Part shown: positions 42,833 through 52,045 of the stretch, piece by piece
Position numbering within the stretch: the first letter of the stretch is position 1
How the letters are laid out: the number at the start of each line of letters is the position of its first letter
Source of the DNA: Actinomadura sp. K4S16
GTDB lineage: Bacteria; Actinomycetota; Actinomycetes; Streptosporangiales; Streptosporangiaceae
NCBI RefSeq assembly: GCF_008327685.1
Contig: NZ_BDDE01000012.1
Location: forward strand, 310,001 to 374,000
Length of the DNA stretch: 64,000 nucleotides
Reading direction: 5' to 3'
Position numbers and translations under genes: made by a program
The notes under the pieces: generated by a model
The model's input: the letters and a program-made list of their open reading frames with translations, nothing else
The model's database searches: none
Told to the model about the DNA's origin: nothing

Positions 42833-44274
42833 TGCACAAGGTCCTGCGCCTCCTCGGCATGCGGTACGCCACGGCCGCCCTCATGCTCGTCGCCGTCGCC
42901 GCCCTCTACGGCGCCGCGACGTTTTCCCGTCCGGGCGAGGCGTCCGAGAAGGGCCGCGAGGCGCCGGTCACGCACGCCGTGATGGTCTGCCCGGGGCACG
43001 AGGGCGGCCGCCTCGCCGTCCAGTCCCTTCCCCGTAAGACGGGCGGCGGACGCGTGGACGTGGCGCCGACCAAAGGCGGCTCGCCGCTGGGATCCATGAC
43101 GTCGCCCGGCCAGGCCTGGGGCGAGGACACCAAGTCCGGCCAGAACTCCTACACCCTCAGGGCCACCGGCCCCATCGCCGGCGGGCTGGAGGCGGAGCAG
43201 ACCGCGTACCGGGACGGCGGCGACGACCGCGGCCTCGCCGGCGCCCGCTGCGCCGTCCCCGGCACCGACCTGTGGTTCACGGGCCCCGGGCCGGTCGCCG
43301 CCGACGAACTCGACCTCTACCTGACCAACGTCGACGCGCAGCCCGCGTCCGTCGACGTCTCCGCCCTCTCCGGCGAGGGACCGCTCGACACCACCGAGGG
43401 GCGCGGCACGCCCGTCGAGCCCTACACCACCCGGATCGTGCGGATCGGCGGATCGCCCGAGGGGCTCGGCGACATCGTGAAGACCGCCGCCGACCTGGCG
43501 CTGCGCGTCCGCACCACCAGCGGCCGCGTCGCCGCGTCCCTGCGCGTGCGGATCGGGAAGAAGAAGGGCACCGAGTGGCTGCCGCAGTCGCCCGCGCCCG
43601 CGGCCTCAGTCCTCGTCCCCGGGGTGCCGGGGGGCTCTGGCAAGCGCCGCCTGCTGGTCGCGGTCCCCGGCGAGGCCGATGCCCGCATCAGGGTCCAGGT
43701 GATCACCGCGGAGGGCGCGTTCGCGCCGCAGGGCCAGGACGTCCTGGATGCCCCCGGCATGACCGTGACCTCCGTCCCCCTCGACGGCGCCCTGTCCGGC
43801 CGGGCCGCCGCCGTCCGGCTCACCGCCGACCGTCCGATCCTCGCGGGCTTCGCCGCCGAGCGGGGCGCCGACGTCGCCTACGGCGCCGCCACGCCCCCGC
43901 TGAGCGCGGCCGGCCCCGGCGTCGTGGCCGACAACCGGTTCGACTCGTCCCTCGCCCTGACCGCCCCGTACGGCGCGGCGACCGTCCAGGTCACGACCGT
44001 GAACGCGCAGGGCGCGGGCACTCCCCAGGAGGTCACGATCGGAGCGGGACGCACGGTCGAGACCAAGCTCGCCGCCCCCGGTACCGGCGCGGACGCCGCC
44101 TTCGGCGCGGTGATCATGCCGAAGCCCGGCTCCGCTCCCGTCTACGCGTCCCGCATCCTCGCCACCGGCAAGGGCGGCGACTACCTGTTCACCGTGCTGC
44201 CGATCGTCCCGGCCCCGACGCTCCTGCGCCTGCCGGCGACCGCCGACTCCCAGACCGCCCTGACCCCCAACTGA
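42832..44274 (+). CDS. DUF5719 family exported protein
   Basis: A 480-residue protein with an N-terminal membrane anchor (YATAALMLVAVAALYGAAT, about residues 12-30) and an outer domain rich in beta structure (DLWFTGPGPVAADELDLYLTN, VEPYTTRIVRIGGSPEGL). It matches the DUF5719 family that accompanies the giant GT2 gene in actinobacteria. ATG 42832 overlaps the TGA of the GT2 gene. The pair probably acts together at the outer membrane face in polysaccharide assembly; this is inference from coupling only. Confidence 0.85.
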   Translation: MHKVLRLLGMRYATAALMLVAVAALYGAATFSRPGEASEKGREAPVTHAVMVCPGHEGGRLAVQSLPRKTGGGRVDVAPTKGGSPLGSMTSPGQAWGEDTKSGQNSYTLRATGPIAGGLEAEQTAYRDGGDDRGLAGARCAVPGTDLWFTGPGPVAADELDLYLTNVDAQPASVDVSALSGEGPLDTTEGRGTPVEPYTTRIVRIGGSPEGLGDIVKTAADLALRVRTTSGRVAASLRVRIGKKKGTEWLPQSPAPAASVLVPGVPGGSGKRRLLVAVPGEADARIRVQVITAEGAFAPQGQDVLDAPGMTVTSVPLDGALSGRAAAVRLTADRPILAGFAAERGADVAYGAATPPLSAAGPGVVADNRFDSSLALTAPYGAATVQVTTVNAQGAGTPQEVTIGAGRTVETKLAAPGTGADAAFGAVIMPKPGSAPVYASRILATGKGGDYLFTVLPIVPAPTLLRLPATADSQTALTPN

Positions 44275-44295
44275 GACCCGGGAGCGCGCCCGTCC

Positions 44296-44571
44296 GCTCC
44301 GGGCGCCGGTCAGTCGGCAGTGTCTTTGTGGGGGGCGACCCCCCACACCCCCCGCACGACTGACTGGCTCCCTCGGCTGCGCTCCGGGCGCCGGTCAGTC
44401 GGCAGTGTCTTTTGTGGGGGGCGACCCCCCACGCCCCCCGCACGACTGACCTGCGCCCTCGGCTGCGCTCCGGGCGCCGGTCAGTCGGCAGTGTCTTTGT
44501 GGGGGGCGACCCCCCACGCCCCCCGCACGACTGACCTGCGCCCTCCGCTGCGCTCCGGGCGCCGGTCAGTC
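44296..44571. repeat. Tandem 85-bp repeat with nested hairpins, three full units and a partial fourth
   Basis: Units start at 44296, 44381, 44467 and 44552 with GCTCCGGGCGCCGGTCAGTC. Each full unit contains an outer inverted pair (GTCAGTCG ... CGACTGAC) and an inner hairpin (GTGGGGGG/CCCCCCAC). The second unit has one extra T. The partial fourth unit runs over the stop codon of the minus-strand zincin-like gene at 44566. The array fills the gap between convergent genes and may terminate both. Confidence 0.9.
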
Positions 44572-44994
44572 GTCGGGAGAGTCGTAGCTCGGGTCCACGG
44601 ACTCGGGGGAGAGGCCGAGCAGGTCGGCGACCTCCTCGACGAGCAGGTCGCGGACCAGGTGGGCGAGTTCGGCCTCGTCGGCGGCGCGGGCCTCGACGGG
44701 GCGGCGGTAGACGGCGATGCGCACCGGCCGGTCGCCGGCGCCGGGGAGGGTCTGGCCGAGCGGGACCGGCCCGTCGAACGACGGGTCGATGGCCGGCACC
44801 TCCTCGACCGTGAACTCCACCCGGGCCAGTTCGCGGCCCCAGCGCCCGGCGAGGCGCCGCACCTCGTCGTCGACGAGGTCGGCGAACCGCTCCGCGCGGG
44901 TGCGTGAGACCGGCGCCTGCGGGGGCGTCAGAGGACCACGGAGGCCGCGACCGTGCCGATCGCGGCGCCGTACGCCTGCCACACGGGATCGCAC
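44566..44994 (-). CDS. Metallopeptidase-family (zincin-like) protein without an HExxH motif
   Basis: A 142-residue protein of the actinobacterial metallopeptidase family that sits beside whiB and DUF3499 (Rv3259 in M. tuberculosis). RRRDRHGRGLRGPLTPPQAP at the N-terminus, VEFTVEEVPAID, RIAVYRRPVEARA and the C-terminal DLLGLSPESVDP are family features. The helix that carries HExxH in true zincins reads LVRDLLVEEVADLLG here, without the zinc-binding histidines, so it is unlikely to be a metalloprotease. Start GTG 44994. Its stop codon lies in the last unit of the tandem repeat. Confidence 0.8.
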   Translation of the reverse strand: MRSRVAGVRRRDRHGRGLRGPLTPPQAPVSRTRAERFADLVDDEVRRLAGRWGRELARVEFTVEEVPAIDPSFDGPVPLGQTLPGAGDRPVRIAVYRRPVEARAADEAELAHLVRDLLVEEVADLLGLSPESVDPSYDSPDD

Positions 44995-45072
44995 GCCTCA
45001 AGAGTACCTCCGCTGGTGACGCGGCCCACCCGTAAGGCCCTTCCATGTGGACTTTTGTACCGCTCTGTCCGG

Positions 45073-45095
45073 AACGGCCCGCGCAACGGGCCGTT
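45073..45095 (+). terminator. Hairpin upstream of the substrate-binding/VWA gene
   Basis: AACGGCCCG at 45073 and CGGGCCGTT at 45087 form a perfect 9-bp stem with a CGCAA loop, in the divergent region 44995-45190. It may be an attenuator or a relic terminator. Confidence 0.4.
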
Positions 45096-45190
45096 CGTAT
45101 GGCTCTGCCGTGAAAAGAGTGGTTACAGTGGCGGAGCCATGGCTCCCGGGCCCGCGTGGCCGATGGTGCATTTCGAAGGGCCGATTTCCC

Positions 45191-46831
45191 GTGAATCCCC
45201 CGTCCCGGCGCGCACGCCGGAGCCGCGACCAGGTCACCGTCGCCGCCGCCATGGCCCTCGGCGTGGGGCTCGTCCTCGGAGGCGGCGGCTGGGCGCTGGC
45301 CGCGCGCGACTCCGGTTGCGACGGCGCGCGCGAGCGGCTGTCGGTCAGCGCCGATCCCGCGATCGCTCCGGCGGCGCTCGCCGCCGCCGCCCGTTTCAAC
45401 GCCGCCCGGCGCGCCGCCGGGCAGTGCCCCTCGGTGCGGGTCACCGCGCGCGGCTCGGGCGAGGCCGCGGGCGTCTTCCGCGCCGCGCGCGGCGTCCCGG
45501 ACGTGTGGATCCCCGACTCCTCCGCCTGGCCCGACCTCGCGGGACGGCGGCCCGCCGGGCAGGCCCCTTCGATCGCGTCCAGCCCGATCGTGTTCGGGGT
45601 GTCCGCCACCATGGCGAGCCGGTACCGGAGGGACCTGGAGCGCAGGTCATGGGGCGCCTTCCGGCCCGGACGCCGCACGCCGGAGTTCCACCTCCGGCTG
45701 CCGGACCCCGCGCGCACCGGGGCGGGCACGGTGTCGCTGCTCGCGCTCCAGGCGTCCGCCGGAAGCGGCAAGGGCGCGCTGGACAGGTTCACCGCCGTCC
45801 TGCGCACCGCCGAGACCATCCCGAACGGGAAGGGCGTCGAGACCGCCTTCGGCGGAGGCGGCGACGAGGGGTCCGCGGTCGTCGCCGCCCCGGAGCAGGC
45901 CTTCCTCAAGCACAACGAGCGTGTCAAGCAGCAGGACCGCGACGGGGAGCCGATCGCCGTCGCCTACCCGCGTCTGGGCACGCCCTACCTCGACTTCCCG
46001 TACGTCGTCGCCACGTCCGACGCAAAGCGGAGACGGGTCGCCGACGGGTTCCTGAAGGAGCTCCGGTCGCCCCGGACGGCCGGCGACCTCAAGCGGGCCG
46101 GCCTCCGCGGCCCCGGGCAGAGCGCACCGCGACCGCTCGCGGTGGTCCGTCCGGGGGCGGCGGCCGGGGTCCAGGAGACGTGGCGCAAGCTCGGTCAGGG
46201 CCTGAACGTGCTCGCGCTCATCGACCCGTCGCGGGGCGGCGCCCCGATGCCGGGCGCCACCGGGACGCGGTTCGACGCGATGGTGAAAGCGCTCTCGACG
46301 GGGTTCGCGCTCGTCCCGGACGACTCGTCCTTCGGCCTCTGGACGCTCACCGGCGCGCCGGGCCGCCGCCCCTACCGGCCCCTGACCCCGATCCGGGAGC
46401 TCGGCGCGCGCACGCAGGACGGCGGCAACCAGCGCCTCATCCTGCAGGAGCGGCTCCAGCACGTCCGGCCGATCCGCGGCGAGGCCGCCGGGCTGTACCC
46501 GGCGATCAGGGCCGCGTACCGGGAGGTCGACCGCCACTACGGCAGGGACGGGCTCAACGTGGTGCTCGTCCTCACCGCCGGTGGCCCGCGCAGCGCCCCG
46601 GGAACGGAAATCGCCCGAACGGTGAAGAATCTTGGAGGGGCCTTCAACGCGCGGCGCCCGGTGAGCGTCATCGTTCTCGGGTTCGGCGCCGAGGCGGACC
46701 CCTCCCTCCGGAAGGTCGCCGCCGTCACCGACGGCGGCGCCTACAAGATCGACAAGCCCGAGATGGTGATGCGGCTCTTCCTGCGTTCCGACCAGCTCCG
46801 CGTCTGCGACGAGCCCCGGTGTCCCGAGTGA
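45191..46831 (+). CDS. Exported substrate-binding protein with degenerate VWA domain
   Basis: A 546-residue protein. An N-terminal membrane segment (VAAAMALGVGLVLGGGGWALA, about residues 16-36) is followed by a solute-binding-type domain (GVPDVWIPDSSAWPDLA, PSIASSPIVFGVSATMA, PYLDFPYVVATS). From about residue 340 comes a von Willebrand A-like domain: LNVLALIDPSRGG takes the place of the usual D-x-S-x-S metal site, and LNVVLVLTAGGPRS and VSVIVLGFGAEAD follow. The MIDAS metal site is therefore degenerate. GTG 45191 was chosen over upstream in-frame starts because the membrane segment follows it. The stop overlaps the histidine kinase start, suggesting this protein is its sensory accessory. Confidence 0.8.
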   Translation: MNPPSRRARRSRDQVTVAAAMALGVGLVLGGGGWALAARDSGCDGARERLSVSADPAIAPAALAAAARFNAARRAAGQCPSVRVTARGSGEAAGVFRAARGVPDVWIPDSSAWPDLAGRRPAGQAPSIASSPIVFGVSATMASRYRRDLERRSWGAFRPGRRTPEFHLRLPDPARTGAGTVSLLALQASAGSGKGALDRFTAVLRTAETIPNGKGVETAFGGGGDEGSAVVAAPEQAFLKHNERVKQQDRDGEPIAVAYPRLGTPYLDFPYVVATSDAKRRRVADGFLKELRSPRTAGDLKRAGLRGPGQSAPRPLAVVRPGAAAGVQETWRKLGQGLNVLALIDPSRGGAPMPGATGTRFDAMVKALSTGFALVPDDSSFGLWTLTGAPGRRPYRPLTPIRELGARTQDGGNQRLILQERLQHVRPIRGEAAGLYPAIRAAYREVDRHYGRDGLNVVLVLTAGGPRSAPGTEIARTVKNLGGAFNARRPVSVIVLGFGAEADPSLRKVAAVTDGGAYKIDKPEMVMRLFLRSDQLRVCDEPRCPE

Positions 46832-48060
46832 CCGAGGACGCCCGGGCCACGACGCGGGTCGCCGTGACGTTCCGGCTGCTCCTGCTGCTGCGCTGCCTCC
46901 TGCTCGCCATGGCGGTCGTCCTCCAGGACAGCTACGGGCCCGAGAGCGGCGGCGGGCTCGACCGCGGGCTCGCGGCCGCCATCGCTCTGCTGGGCGTGGA
47001 GAGCGCGCTCGCCCTGGTCGTGTGGCGGCCCGTCCTGCGGCTCGTCCGGCGCATGCCCCTGCTTTGCTGCCTGGACGCCCTGCTCGTGTTCGGCGTCCTC
47101 GTCAAGGGCGGCGTCTTCGGGCCGTTCTTCCTGTTCACGGTGATGACGGCAGCGCTCGCCGGCGTCCTGTACGCGTGGGGGCCCGTGCTGCTGGTGTGCA
47201 CCGCGCAGGTGGCACTCTGCTTCGCCGCGATGGGCTCGGCGACGCCCGCCGACCGGCACGACCCCGGGCTCCTCATCGCCCTGCCCGTCTTCTATCCGCT
47301 CGCGGCCTGCGCCGGAGTCGTCCTGCGGATCCTTTTCGACCAGTACGCCGAGGCGGAGGAGGCACGCCGCCGCGCCGAGGCCGCCGTCGCCGCGGCCGAC
47401 GAGCGCACCCGGCTCGCCCGCGAGATGCACGACTCGCTCGCCAAGACCCTGCAGGGCATCACGCTGTCGGCGGCGGCGCTGCCCGGCTGGATCCGCACGT
47501 CCCCCGACCGCGCGGAACGCGGCGCCCGCGACATCCTGTCCGCGCTGCGGGTCGCCGCGCACGAGGCCCGCGGACTGATCGCCGACCTGCGCGAGGAGGC
47601 GTACGGGCTGCCGCTCCCGGACGCCGTCCGGCAGGTCGCCGAGGAGTGGAGCCGGATCGCCGGGGTCCCCGTCGACGTCGTGGCCGACGGGACGCACGAC
47701 GACGTCCCCGTGGCCGTCCGCTACGAGATCGTCTCGGTGCTGAAGGAGGCGCTGACCAACGTGGAGCGGCACGCGCGGGCCGGCCGGGTCGAGGTCCGGC
47801 TGGCGGGGTCCCCGGACGGGCTGGAGCTGTCGGTCCGCGACGACGGCGCCGGGTTCGTCCCGCCGCAGGGAGGGCGGTTCGACCTGCTCGCCCGCGAGGG
47901 CCACTACGGCGTCGTCGGCATGACCGAGCGCGCCCGGCGCGCGGGCGGGCGCCTCGGCGTGCGCTCGGCCCCCGGGTGCGGCACCACCGTCACCCTCACC
48001 GTCCCGCGCGCCTCGTGGCCCGCCGAGGACGCCCCCGAGTCGGCGGGGCAGCTGTCATGA
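46828..48060 (+). CDS. Sensor histidine kinase (NarX/DesK type)
   Basis: A 410-residue kinase with four or five membrane helices in residues 10-170. The dimerisation domain of the HisKA_3 type has the phosphoacceptor His in LAREMHDSLAKTLQGI, and the HATPase domain shows LKEALTNVERHA (N box), VRDDGAGFVP (G1) and GHYGVVGMTERARRAGG (G2). It should phosphorylate the response regulator encoded immediately downstream. GTG 46828 overlaps the upstream TGA (GTGA) and was preferred over GTG 46819. The close coupling with the substrate-binding/VWA protein suggests a three-part signalling unit. Confidence 0.92.
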   Translation: MTEDARATTRVAVTFRLLLLLRCLLLAMAVVLQDSYGPESGGGLDRGLAAAIALLGVESALALVVWRPVLRLVRRMPLLCCLDALLVFGVLVKGGVFGPFFLFTVMTAALAGVLYAWGPVLLVCTAQVALCFAAMGSATPADRHDPGLLIALPVFYPLAACAGVVLRILFDQYAEAEEARRRAEAAVAAADERTRLAREMHDSLAKTLQGITLSAAALPGWIRTSPDRAERGARDILSALRVAAHEARGLIADLREEAYGLPLPDAVRQVAEEWSRIAGVPVDVVADGTHDDVPVAVRYEIVSVLKEALTNVERHARAGRVEVRLAGSPDGLELSVRDDGAGFVPPQGGRFDLLAREGHYGVVGMTERARRAGGRLGVRSAPGCGTTVTLTVPRASWPAEDAPESAGQLS

Positions 48061-48704
48061 GCGACCGCGTCCGCGTCCTCGTCGTGGACGACAACCCCGT
48101 CGTCCGCGCCGGCCTGTCGACCATCCTGGAGTCCGGGGGAGTGGAGGTCGTCGGCGAGGCCGTCGACGGCGCCCACGCCGTCGAGCAGGCCCGGTCGCTG
48201 CGCCCCGACCTCGTCCTGCTGGACGTCCGGATGCCCGGCGTGGACGGCGTGGTCGCCGCCGGGCCGCTCAGCGCCATCGCCAAGGTGCTCATGCTGTCCT
48301 ACGACACCGACGCCGACGTGATCGGCCAGGCCATCCGCAACGGCGCGTCCGGGTACCTGGTGCACGGGGCGTTCGAAGCGGACGAGCTGCTCGCCGCCGT
48401 CCACGACACGGTCACCGGGCGGTCCAGCCCGCTGTCGCCGCCCGCGAGCCGCGCCGTCGTCGAGGCGCTGCGCGGCGGGGCCGCCCCGGCCCGGCCCCCG
48501 GCGCCCCGCGACGACCTCGGGCTGTCCCCGCGCGAGGCCGAGGTGATGGACCTGATCGCGCGAGGGTGCTCCAACGGCGAGATCGCGCGGGCCCTGGTCG
48601 TCTCGGAGTACACCGTCAAGAACCACGTCAACCGGATCTTCGCCAAGCTGCACGTCCGAACCCGGGGCGCGGCCATCGCGCGCTGGCTCGGCACCGCGCG
48701 GTGA
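48057..48704 (+). CDS. NarL/LuxR-type response regulator
   Basis: A 215-residue regulator. The receiver domain has VLVVDDNPVVRAGL and the phospho-accepting aspartate in LVLLDVRMPGVDG. The C-terminal LuxR HTH is LSPREAEVMDLIARGCSNGEIARALVVSEYTVKNHVNRIFAKL. ATG 48057 overlaps the kinase stop (ATGA), so the two form a cognate pair. The receiver is slightly short after the aspartate, but the conserved Thr/Ser (MLSYDTDAD) and a Gly-rich turn are present. Confidence 0.93.
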   Translation: MSDRVRVLVVDDNPVVRAGLSTILESGGVEVVGEAVDGAHAVEQARSLRPDLVLLDVRMPGVDGVVAAGPLSAIAKVLMLSYDTDADVIGQAIRNGASGYLVHGAFEADELLAAVHDTVTGRSSPLSPPASRAVVEALRGGAAPARPPAPRDDLGLSPREAEVMDLIARGCSNGEIARALVVSEYTVKNHVNRIFAKLHVRTRGAAIARWLGTAR

Positions 48705-48826
48705 AGGCACGGTGAATATTCGGATCGTTACGGGATGTAGTTATTACCACGGAAATCGGCCGGTAACGGCGACACGTGCGCCGGGGTGGTGGCGGAGCCG
48801 GGTGGGGGGAGGTACGGTCAGCCATC

Positions 48827-49207
48827 GTGAGCCCCGTCCGCACTTGCTCCCGCACCGCCTGCAAGGCGCCCGCAGTGTTCACGCTCACGTACGTCTACCG
48901 CGACTCCACCGCGGTCCTGGGGCCGCTCGCAACGTACGCCGAGCCACACTGCTACGACCTGTGCGCAGAGCATTCCGAACGGCTCACCGCCCCCATGGGG
49001 TGGGAGCTGGTGCGGCTCCCCGTCGAGGAGGAGTCCGAGCCCACCGCCGACGACCTCGAGGCCCTCGCCGACGCGGTCCGCGAGGCCGCGAGGCCCGCCC
49101 CCGGGTCCGGCCACGAGCCGGTCGGCCAGGGCACGGAGGTCGGCCGCCGCGGTCACCTGCGCGTGCTCCGCTCCGAGCCCGCCGGAACGCAGCCCGGCCA
49201 GGAGTGA
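48827..49207 (+). CDS. DUF3499 family zinc-ribbon-like protein
   Basis: A protein of about 126 residues of the DUF3499 family (Rv3258c-like). The conserved block is VRTCSRTACKAPAVFTLTYVYRDSTAVLGPLATYAEPHCYDLCAEHSERL, with cysteines and histidines arranged as a likely zinc-binding site. The acidic middle and variable tail are as in relatives. It precedes manB, as in M. tuberculosis. GTG 48827 starts exactly at the conserved block. The preceding gap (48705-48826) contains a CGTTAC/GTAACG inverted repeat of unknown meaning. Function is unknown. Confidence 0.88.
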   Translation: MSPVRTCSRTACKAPAVFTLTYVYRDSTAVLGPLATYAEPHCYDLCAEHSERLTAPMGWELVRLPVEEESEPTADDLEALADAVREAARPAPGSGHEPVGQGTEVGRRGHLRVLRSEPAGTQPGQE

Positions 49208-49328
49208 GCACGGGGCCCGCCCCCGTCCCGGTCCCCGGTCCGGCGTCGCGGCGGGGCGCGTCCCGTCGTCCCGGTAGGCTCGTGAACCTGCCGTTTTCCG
49301 CGCACGGTTCTTCGGACAGGGAGCAGGA

Positions 49329-50684
49329 GTGGGCGACCTCGCCAAGATCTTCAAGGCGTACGACATCCGCGGCGTGGTGCCGGACGAGCTCGACCCCGCC
49401 ACCGCCGAGGCGGCCGGCGCGGCGTTCGTCCGCGTCACCGGGGCGAGCGCGGTCGTCACCGCCCACGACATGCGGGAGTCGTCGGTCCCGCTGGCGGAGG
49501 CCTTCGCACGCGGCGCCACCTCCCAGGGCGCGGACGTGATCGAGGCGGGGCTCGGCTCCACCGACATGCTCTACTACGCCAGCGGCGACCTCGACCTGCC
49601 CGGCGCCATGTTCACCGCCAGCCACAACCCGGCCAAGTACAACGGGCTGAAGCTGTGCCGCGCGGGCGCCCGCCCCGTCGGCCGCGACACCGGGCTCACC
49701 GAGATCCGCGAGATGATCGAGAACGGCGTGCCCGGCTACGACGGCGAGCCGGGCACGGTGACGCGGCGCGACATCCTCAAGGGCTACGCCGACCACCTCA
49801 AGACGCTGGTCGACCTGTCGTCCATCCGCCCCCTCAAGGTCGTCGTGGACGCCGGAAACGGCATGGGCGGCCACACCGTCCCCTCGGTGTTCGAGGGCCT
49901 GCCGATCGACCTGGTCCCGCTGTACTTCGAGCTGGACGGCACCTTCCCCAACCACGAGGCCAACCCGATCGAGCCGGAGAACCTGCGCGACCTGCAGGCC
50001 GAGGTCCGCGAGACCGGCGCCGACATCGGCCTCGCCTTCGACGGCGACGCCGACCGCTGCTTCGTGGTGGACGAGCGCGGCGAGATCGTCTCCCCGTCCG
50101 CGATCACGGCGCTGGTCGCGACCCGGGAGCTGGCCAAGCACCCGGGCTCCTCGATCGTGCACAACCTGATCACCTCCAAGGCCGTCCCGGAGATCATCGC
50201 CGAGCACGGCGGGACGCCCGTGCGGACGCGGGTCGGGCACTCGTTCATCAAGCAGACGATGGCCGAGACCGGCGCGGTGTTCGGCGGCGAGCACTCGGCG
50301 CACTTCTACTTCCGCGATTTCTGGTTCGCCGACTCCGGCATGCTGGCGGCGCTGCACGTCCTGGCCGCCCTCGGGGAGCAGGACGGCCCCCTGTCGGAGC
50401 TGCTCGGCGAGTACACCCGCTACGCGGCGTCCGGCGAGATCAACAGCGAGGTCGCCGACCAGGACGCGGCCGCCGCGAAGGTCAGGGAGGCCTTCGCCGG
50501 CCGCTCCGGCGTCGAGATCGACGAGCTGGACGGGCTGACCGTCCGCGACGACGCCGCCGGATGGTGGTTCAACCTGCGTCCGTCCAACACCGAGCCGCTG
50601 CTGCGCCTGAACGCCGAGGCCGGCGACGAGGGCACCATGGCGGCGATCCGCGACGAGGTACTGGCCCTGGTCAGGGAGAAGTGA
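49329..50684 (+). CDS. manB: Phosphomannomutase/phosphoglucomutase
   Basis: A 451-residue alpha-D-phosphohexomutase that converts mannose-6-phosphate to mannose-1-phosphate, the precursor of GDP-mannose. All four active-site loops are present: phosphoserine loop FTASHNPAKYNG, metal loop AFDGDADRC, sugar loop GGEHSAHFYF and phosphate-binding RPSNTEPLLRLN. GTG 49329 is preceded by AGGGAGCAGG. It is followed by Trm112 and the SIS isomerase on the same strand, as in Rv3257c-Rv3256c. Bifunctional use of glucose phosphates is possible. Confidence 0.95.
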   Translation: MGDLAKIFKAYDIRGVVPDELDPATAEAAGAAFVRVTGASAVVTAHDMRESSVPLAEAFARGATSQGADVIEAGLGSTDMLYYASGDLDLPGAMFTASHNPAKYNGLKLCRAGARPVGRDTGLTEIREMIENGVPGYDGEPGTVTRRDILKGYADHLKTLVDLSSIRPLKVVVDAGNGMGGHTVPSVFEGLPIDLVPLYFELDGTFPNHEANPIEPENLRDLQAEVRETGADIGLAFDGDADRCFVVDERGEIVSPSAITALVATRELAKHPGSSIVHNLITSKAVPEIIAEHGGTPVRTRVGHSFIKQTMAETGAVFGGEHSAHFYFRDFWFADSGMLAALHVLAALGEQDGPLSELLGEYTRYAASGEINSEVADQDAAAAKVREAFAGRSGVEIDELDGLTVRDDAAGWWFNLRPSNTEPLLRLNAEAGDEGTMAAIRDEVLALVREK

Positions 50685-50726
50685 CCGGGCCGGGAAAAGC
50701 GACTGCAAGGGAGATGTGACGCTGCC

Positions 50727-50909
50727 ATGACGATGAAGCTGGACTCCTGGCTCCTGGAGATCCTCGCCTGCCCGAACTGCGGCGGCGACCTGCGCGCCGA
50801 CGAGGCGGCCGACGAGCTGGTGTGCACCGGCTCGTGCGGCTACGCCTACCCCGTGCGCGACGACATCCCCGTCCTCCTCGTCGACGAGGCCAGGACCCCC
50901 GCCTCGTGA
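50727..50909 (+). CDS. Trm112 family protein
   Basis: A 60-residue protein with [14 protein letters not shown] and [19 protein letters not shown], the Trm112/UPF0434 fold with a four-cysteine zinc-binding site. Eukaryotic Trm112 activates methyltransferases; the bacterial role is not settled. It overlaps the start of the SIS gene by three bases and is part of the manB operon. Confidence 0.92.
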   Translation: MTMKLDSWLLEILACPNCGGDLRADEAADELVCTGSCGYAYPVRDDIPVLLVDEARTPAS

Positions 50910-52045
50910 GCGCCTCCCTCGACCCCTCCCGGCTGGAGGACGCGGAGGCGGCCGAGGCGGCGGATCCCGGCGGCGTGCTGCGGCAGGTCGCCGCGTCGGC
51001 GGCGCAGGTGCGTGAGGCGCAGCGCGCCGCGGCGGAGGCCGGCGTCGCCGGGCTGGCCGAGGACGGCCGCCCCCGCGCGATCGTGGTCGCCGGCACCGGC
51101 GCGTCCGCCGTCCCGGGCGACGTGCTCGCGGCCGTGTGCGGCACGGGCTGCGCCGTCCCGATCTCCACGGTGCGCGGCTACCGGCTGCCCGGCTGGGTGG
51201 GCGCGGCCGACATGGTCGTCGCGGTCTCCCCCTCCGGAGCCGCCGAAGAGACGCTGGAGGTCGCCGCGGAGGCCGCCCGCCGCGGCTCCCGGCTCCTGGT
51301 GGTCGGCGAGGCCGACTCGCCGCTCGCGGAGCTGGCCGGAAGGAGCCGCGGCGTCGTCGTCCCCGTCCGCTCCCAGGGGCCGGCGCGCTCTGCCCTGTGG
51401 AGCATGACGGTCCCCCTGCTCCTCGCCGCCCGGGCGCTCCGGCTGGCCGACGTCCCCGACACAGTGCTGGAGTCCACGGCCGCGCTGCTGGAGGACGTCG
51501 CGCACCGGTGCCGTCCGTCCAGCGAGCCGTTCGTCAACCCGGCCAAGCGCCTCGCCCTCGACCTGGCCGGCGACGTGCCGCTGGTGTGGGGCTCGTCGGC
51601 GCTCTCCTCCGCGGCGGCGTACCGGATGTGCTGCCAGCTCAACGAGAACGCCAAGTACCCGGCGGTGTTCGGCGAGGTCCCGGAGACCGGCCGCAACCAG
51701 GTGGCGGTGTTCGACGGCTTCTTCGCCCGCGGCGGCTCCCCGGCCGACCCCGACGACTTCTTCCGCGACCGGGTCGACGAACCCGAGCACGGCCTGCACC
51801 TCGTCGTCATGCGCGACCCGGAGGAGCACCCTCGGGTGCGCGCGCGGTGCGAGGCGTCCGCCGCGCTGGCCCGCGACCGGGGCGTGGCGGTCACCGAGAT
51901 CCGGGCCGAGGGCGACCATCCCCTGGAGAGGATCGCGTCGCTGATCGCGCTGGCCGACTATGTCACGGTTTACTTGGCTATCGCGCTCGGCGTGGACCCC
52001 GCGTCCGAGCCTGCCGTACAAGAGCTCAGAGCGAGGATTGCGTAG
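50906..52045 (+). CDS. SIS-domain sugar-phosphate isomerase (phosphoglucose/phosphomannose isomerase-like)
   Basis: A 379-residue two-SIS-domain protein, homologous by context and sequence type to Rv3256c. The first SIS domain has [20 protein letters not shown] and [18 protein letters not shown]. The second has [37 protein letters not shown], where the Glu and QLNENAK segment resembles the active site of bifunctional phosphoglucose/phosphomannose isomerases. It could interconvert fructose-6-phosphate and mannose-6-phosphate for manB. GTG 50906 overlaps the Trm112 stop (GTGA). No separate manA gene is seen next to it, which makes an isomerase role attractive. Confidence 0.82.
   Translation: MSASLDPSRLEDAEAAEAADPGGVLRQVAASAAQVREAQRAAAEAGVAGLAEDGRPRAIVVAGTGASAVPGDVLAAVCGTGCAVPISTVRGYRLPGWVGAADMVVAVSPSGAAEETLEVAAEAARRGSRLLVVGEADSPLAELAGRSRGVVVPVRSQGPARSALWSMTVPLLLAARALRLADVPDTVLESTAALLEDVAHRCRPSSEPFVNPAKRLALDLAGDVPLVWGSSALSSAAAYRMCCQLNENAKYPAVFGEVPETGRNQVAVFDGFFARGGSPADPDDFFRDRVDEPEHGLHLVVMRDPEEHPRVRARCEASAALARDRGVAVTEIRAEGDHPLERIASLIALADYVTVYLAIALGVDPASEPAVQELRARIA

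Noticed and set aside
44998..45927. Minus-strand frame opposite the substrate-binding/VWA gene
   Set aside because: It has no motif and overlaps a well-supported plus-strand gene that is coupled to a kinase.
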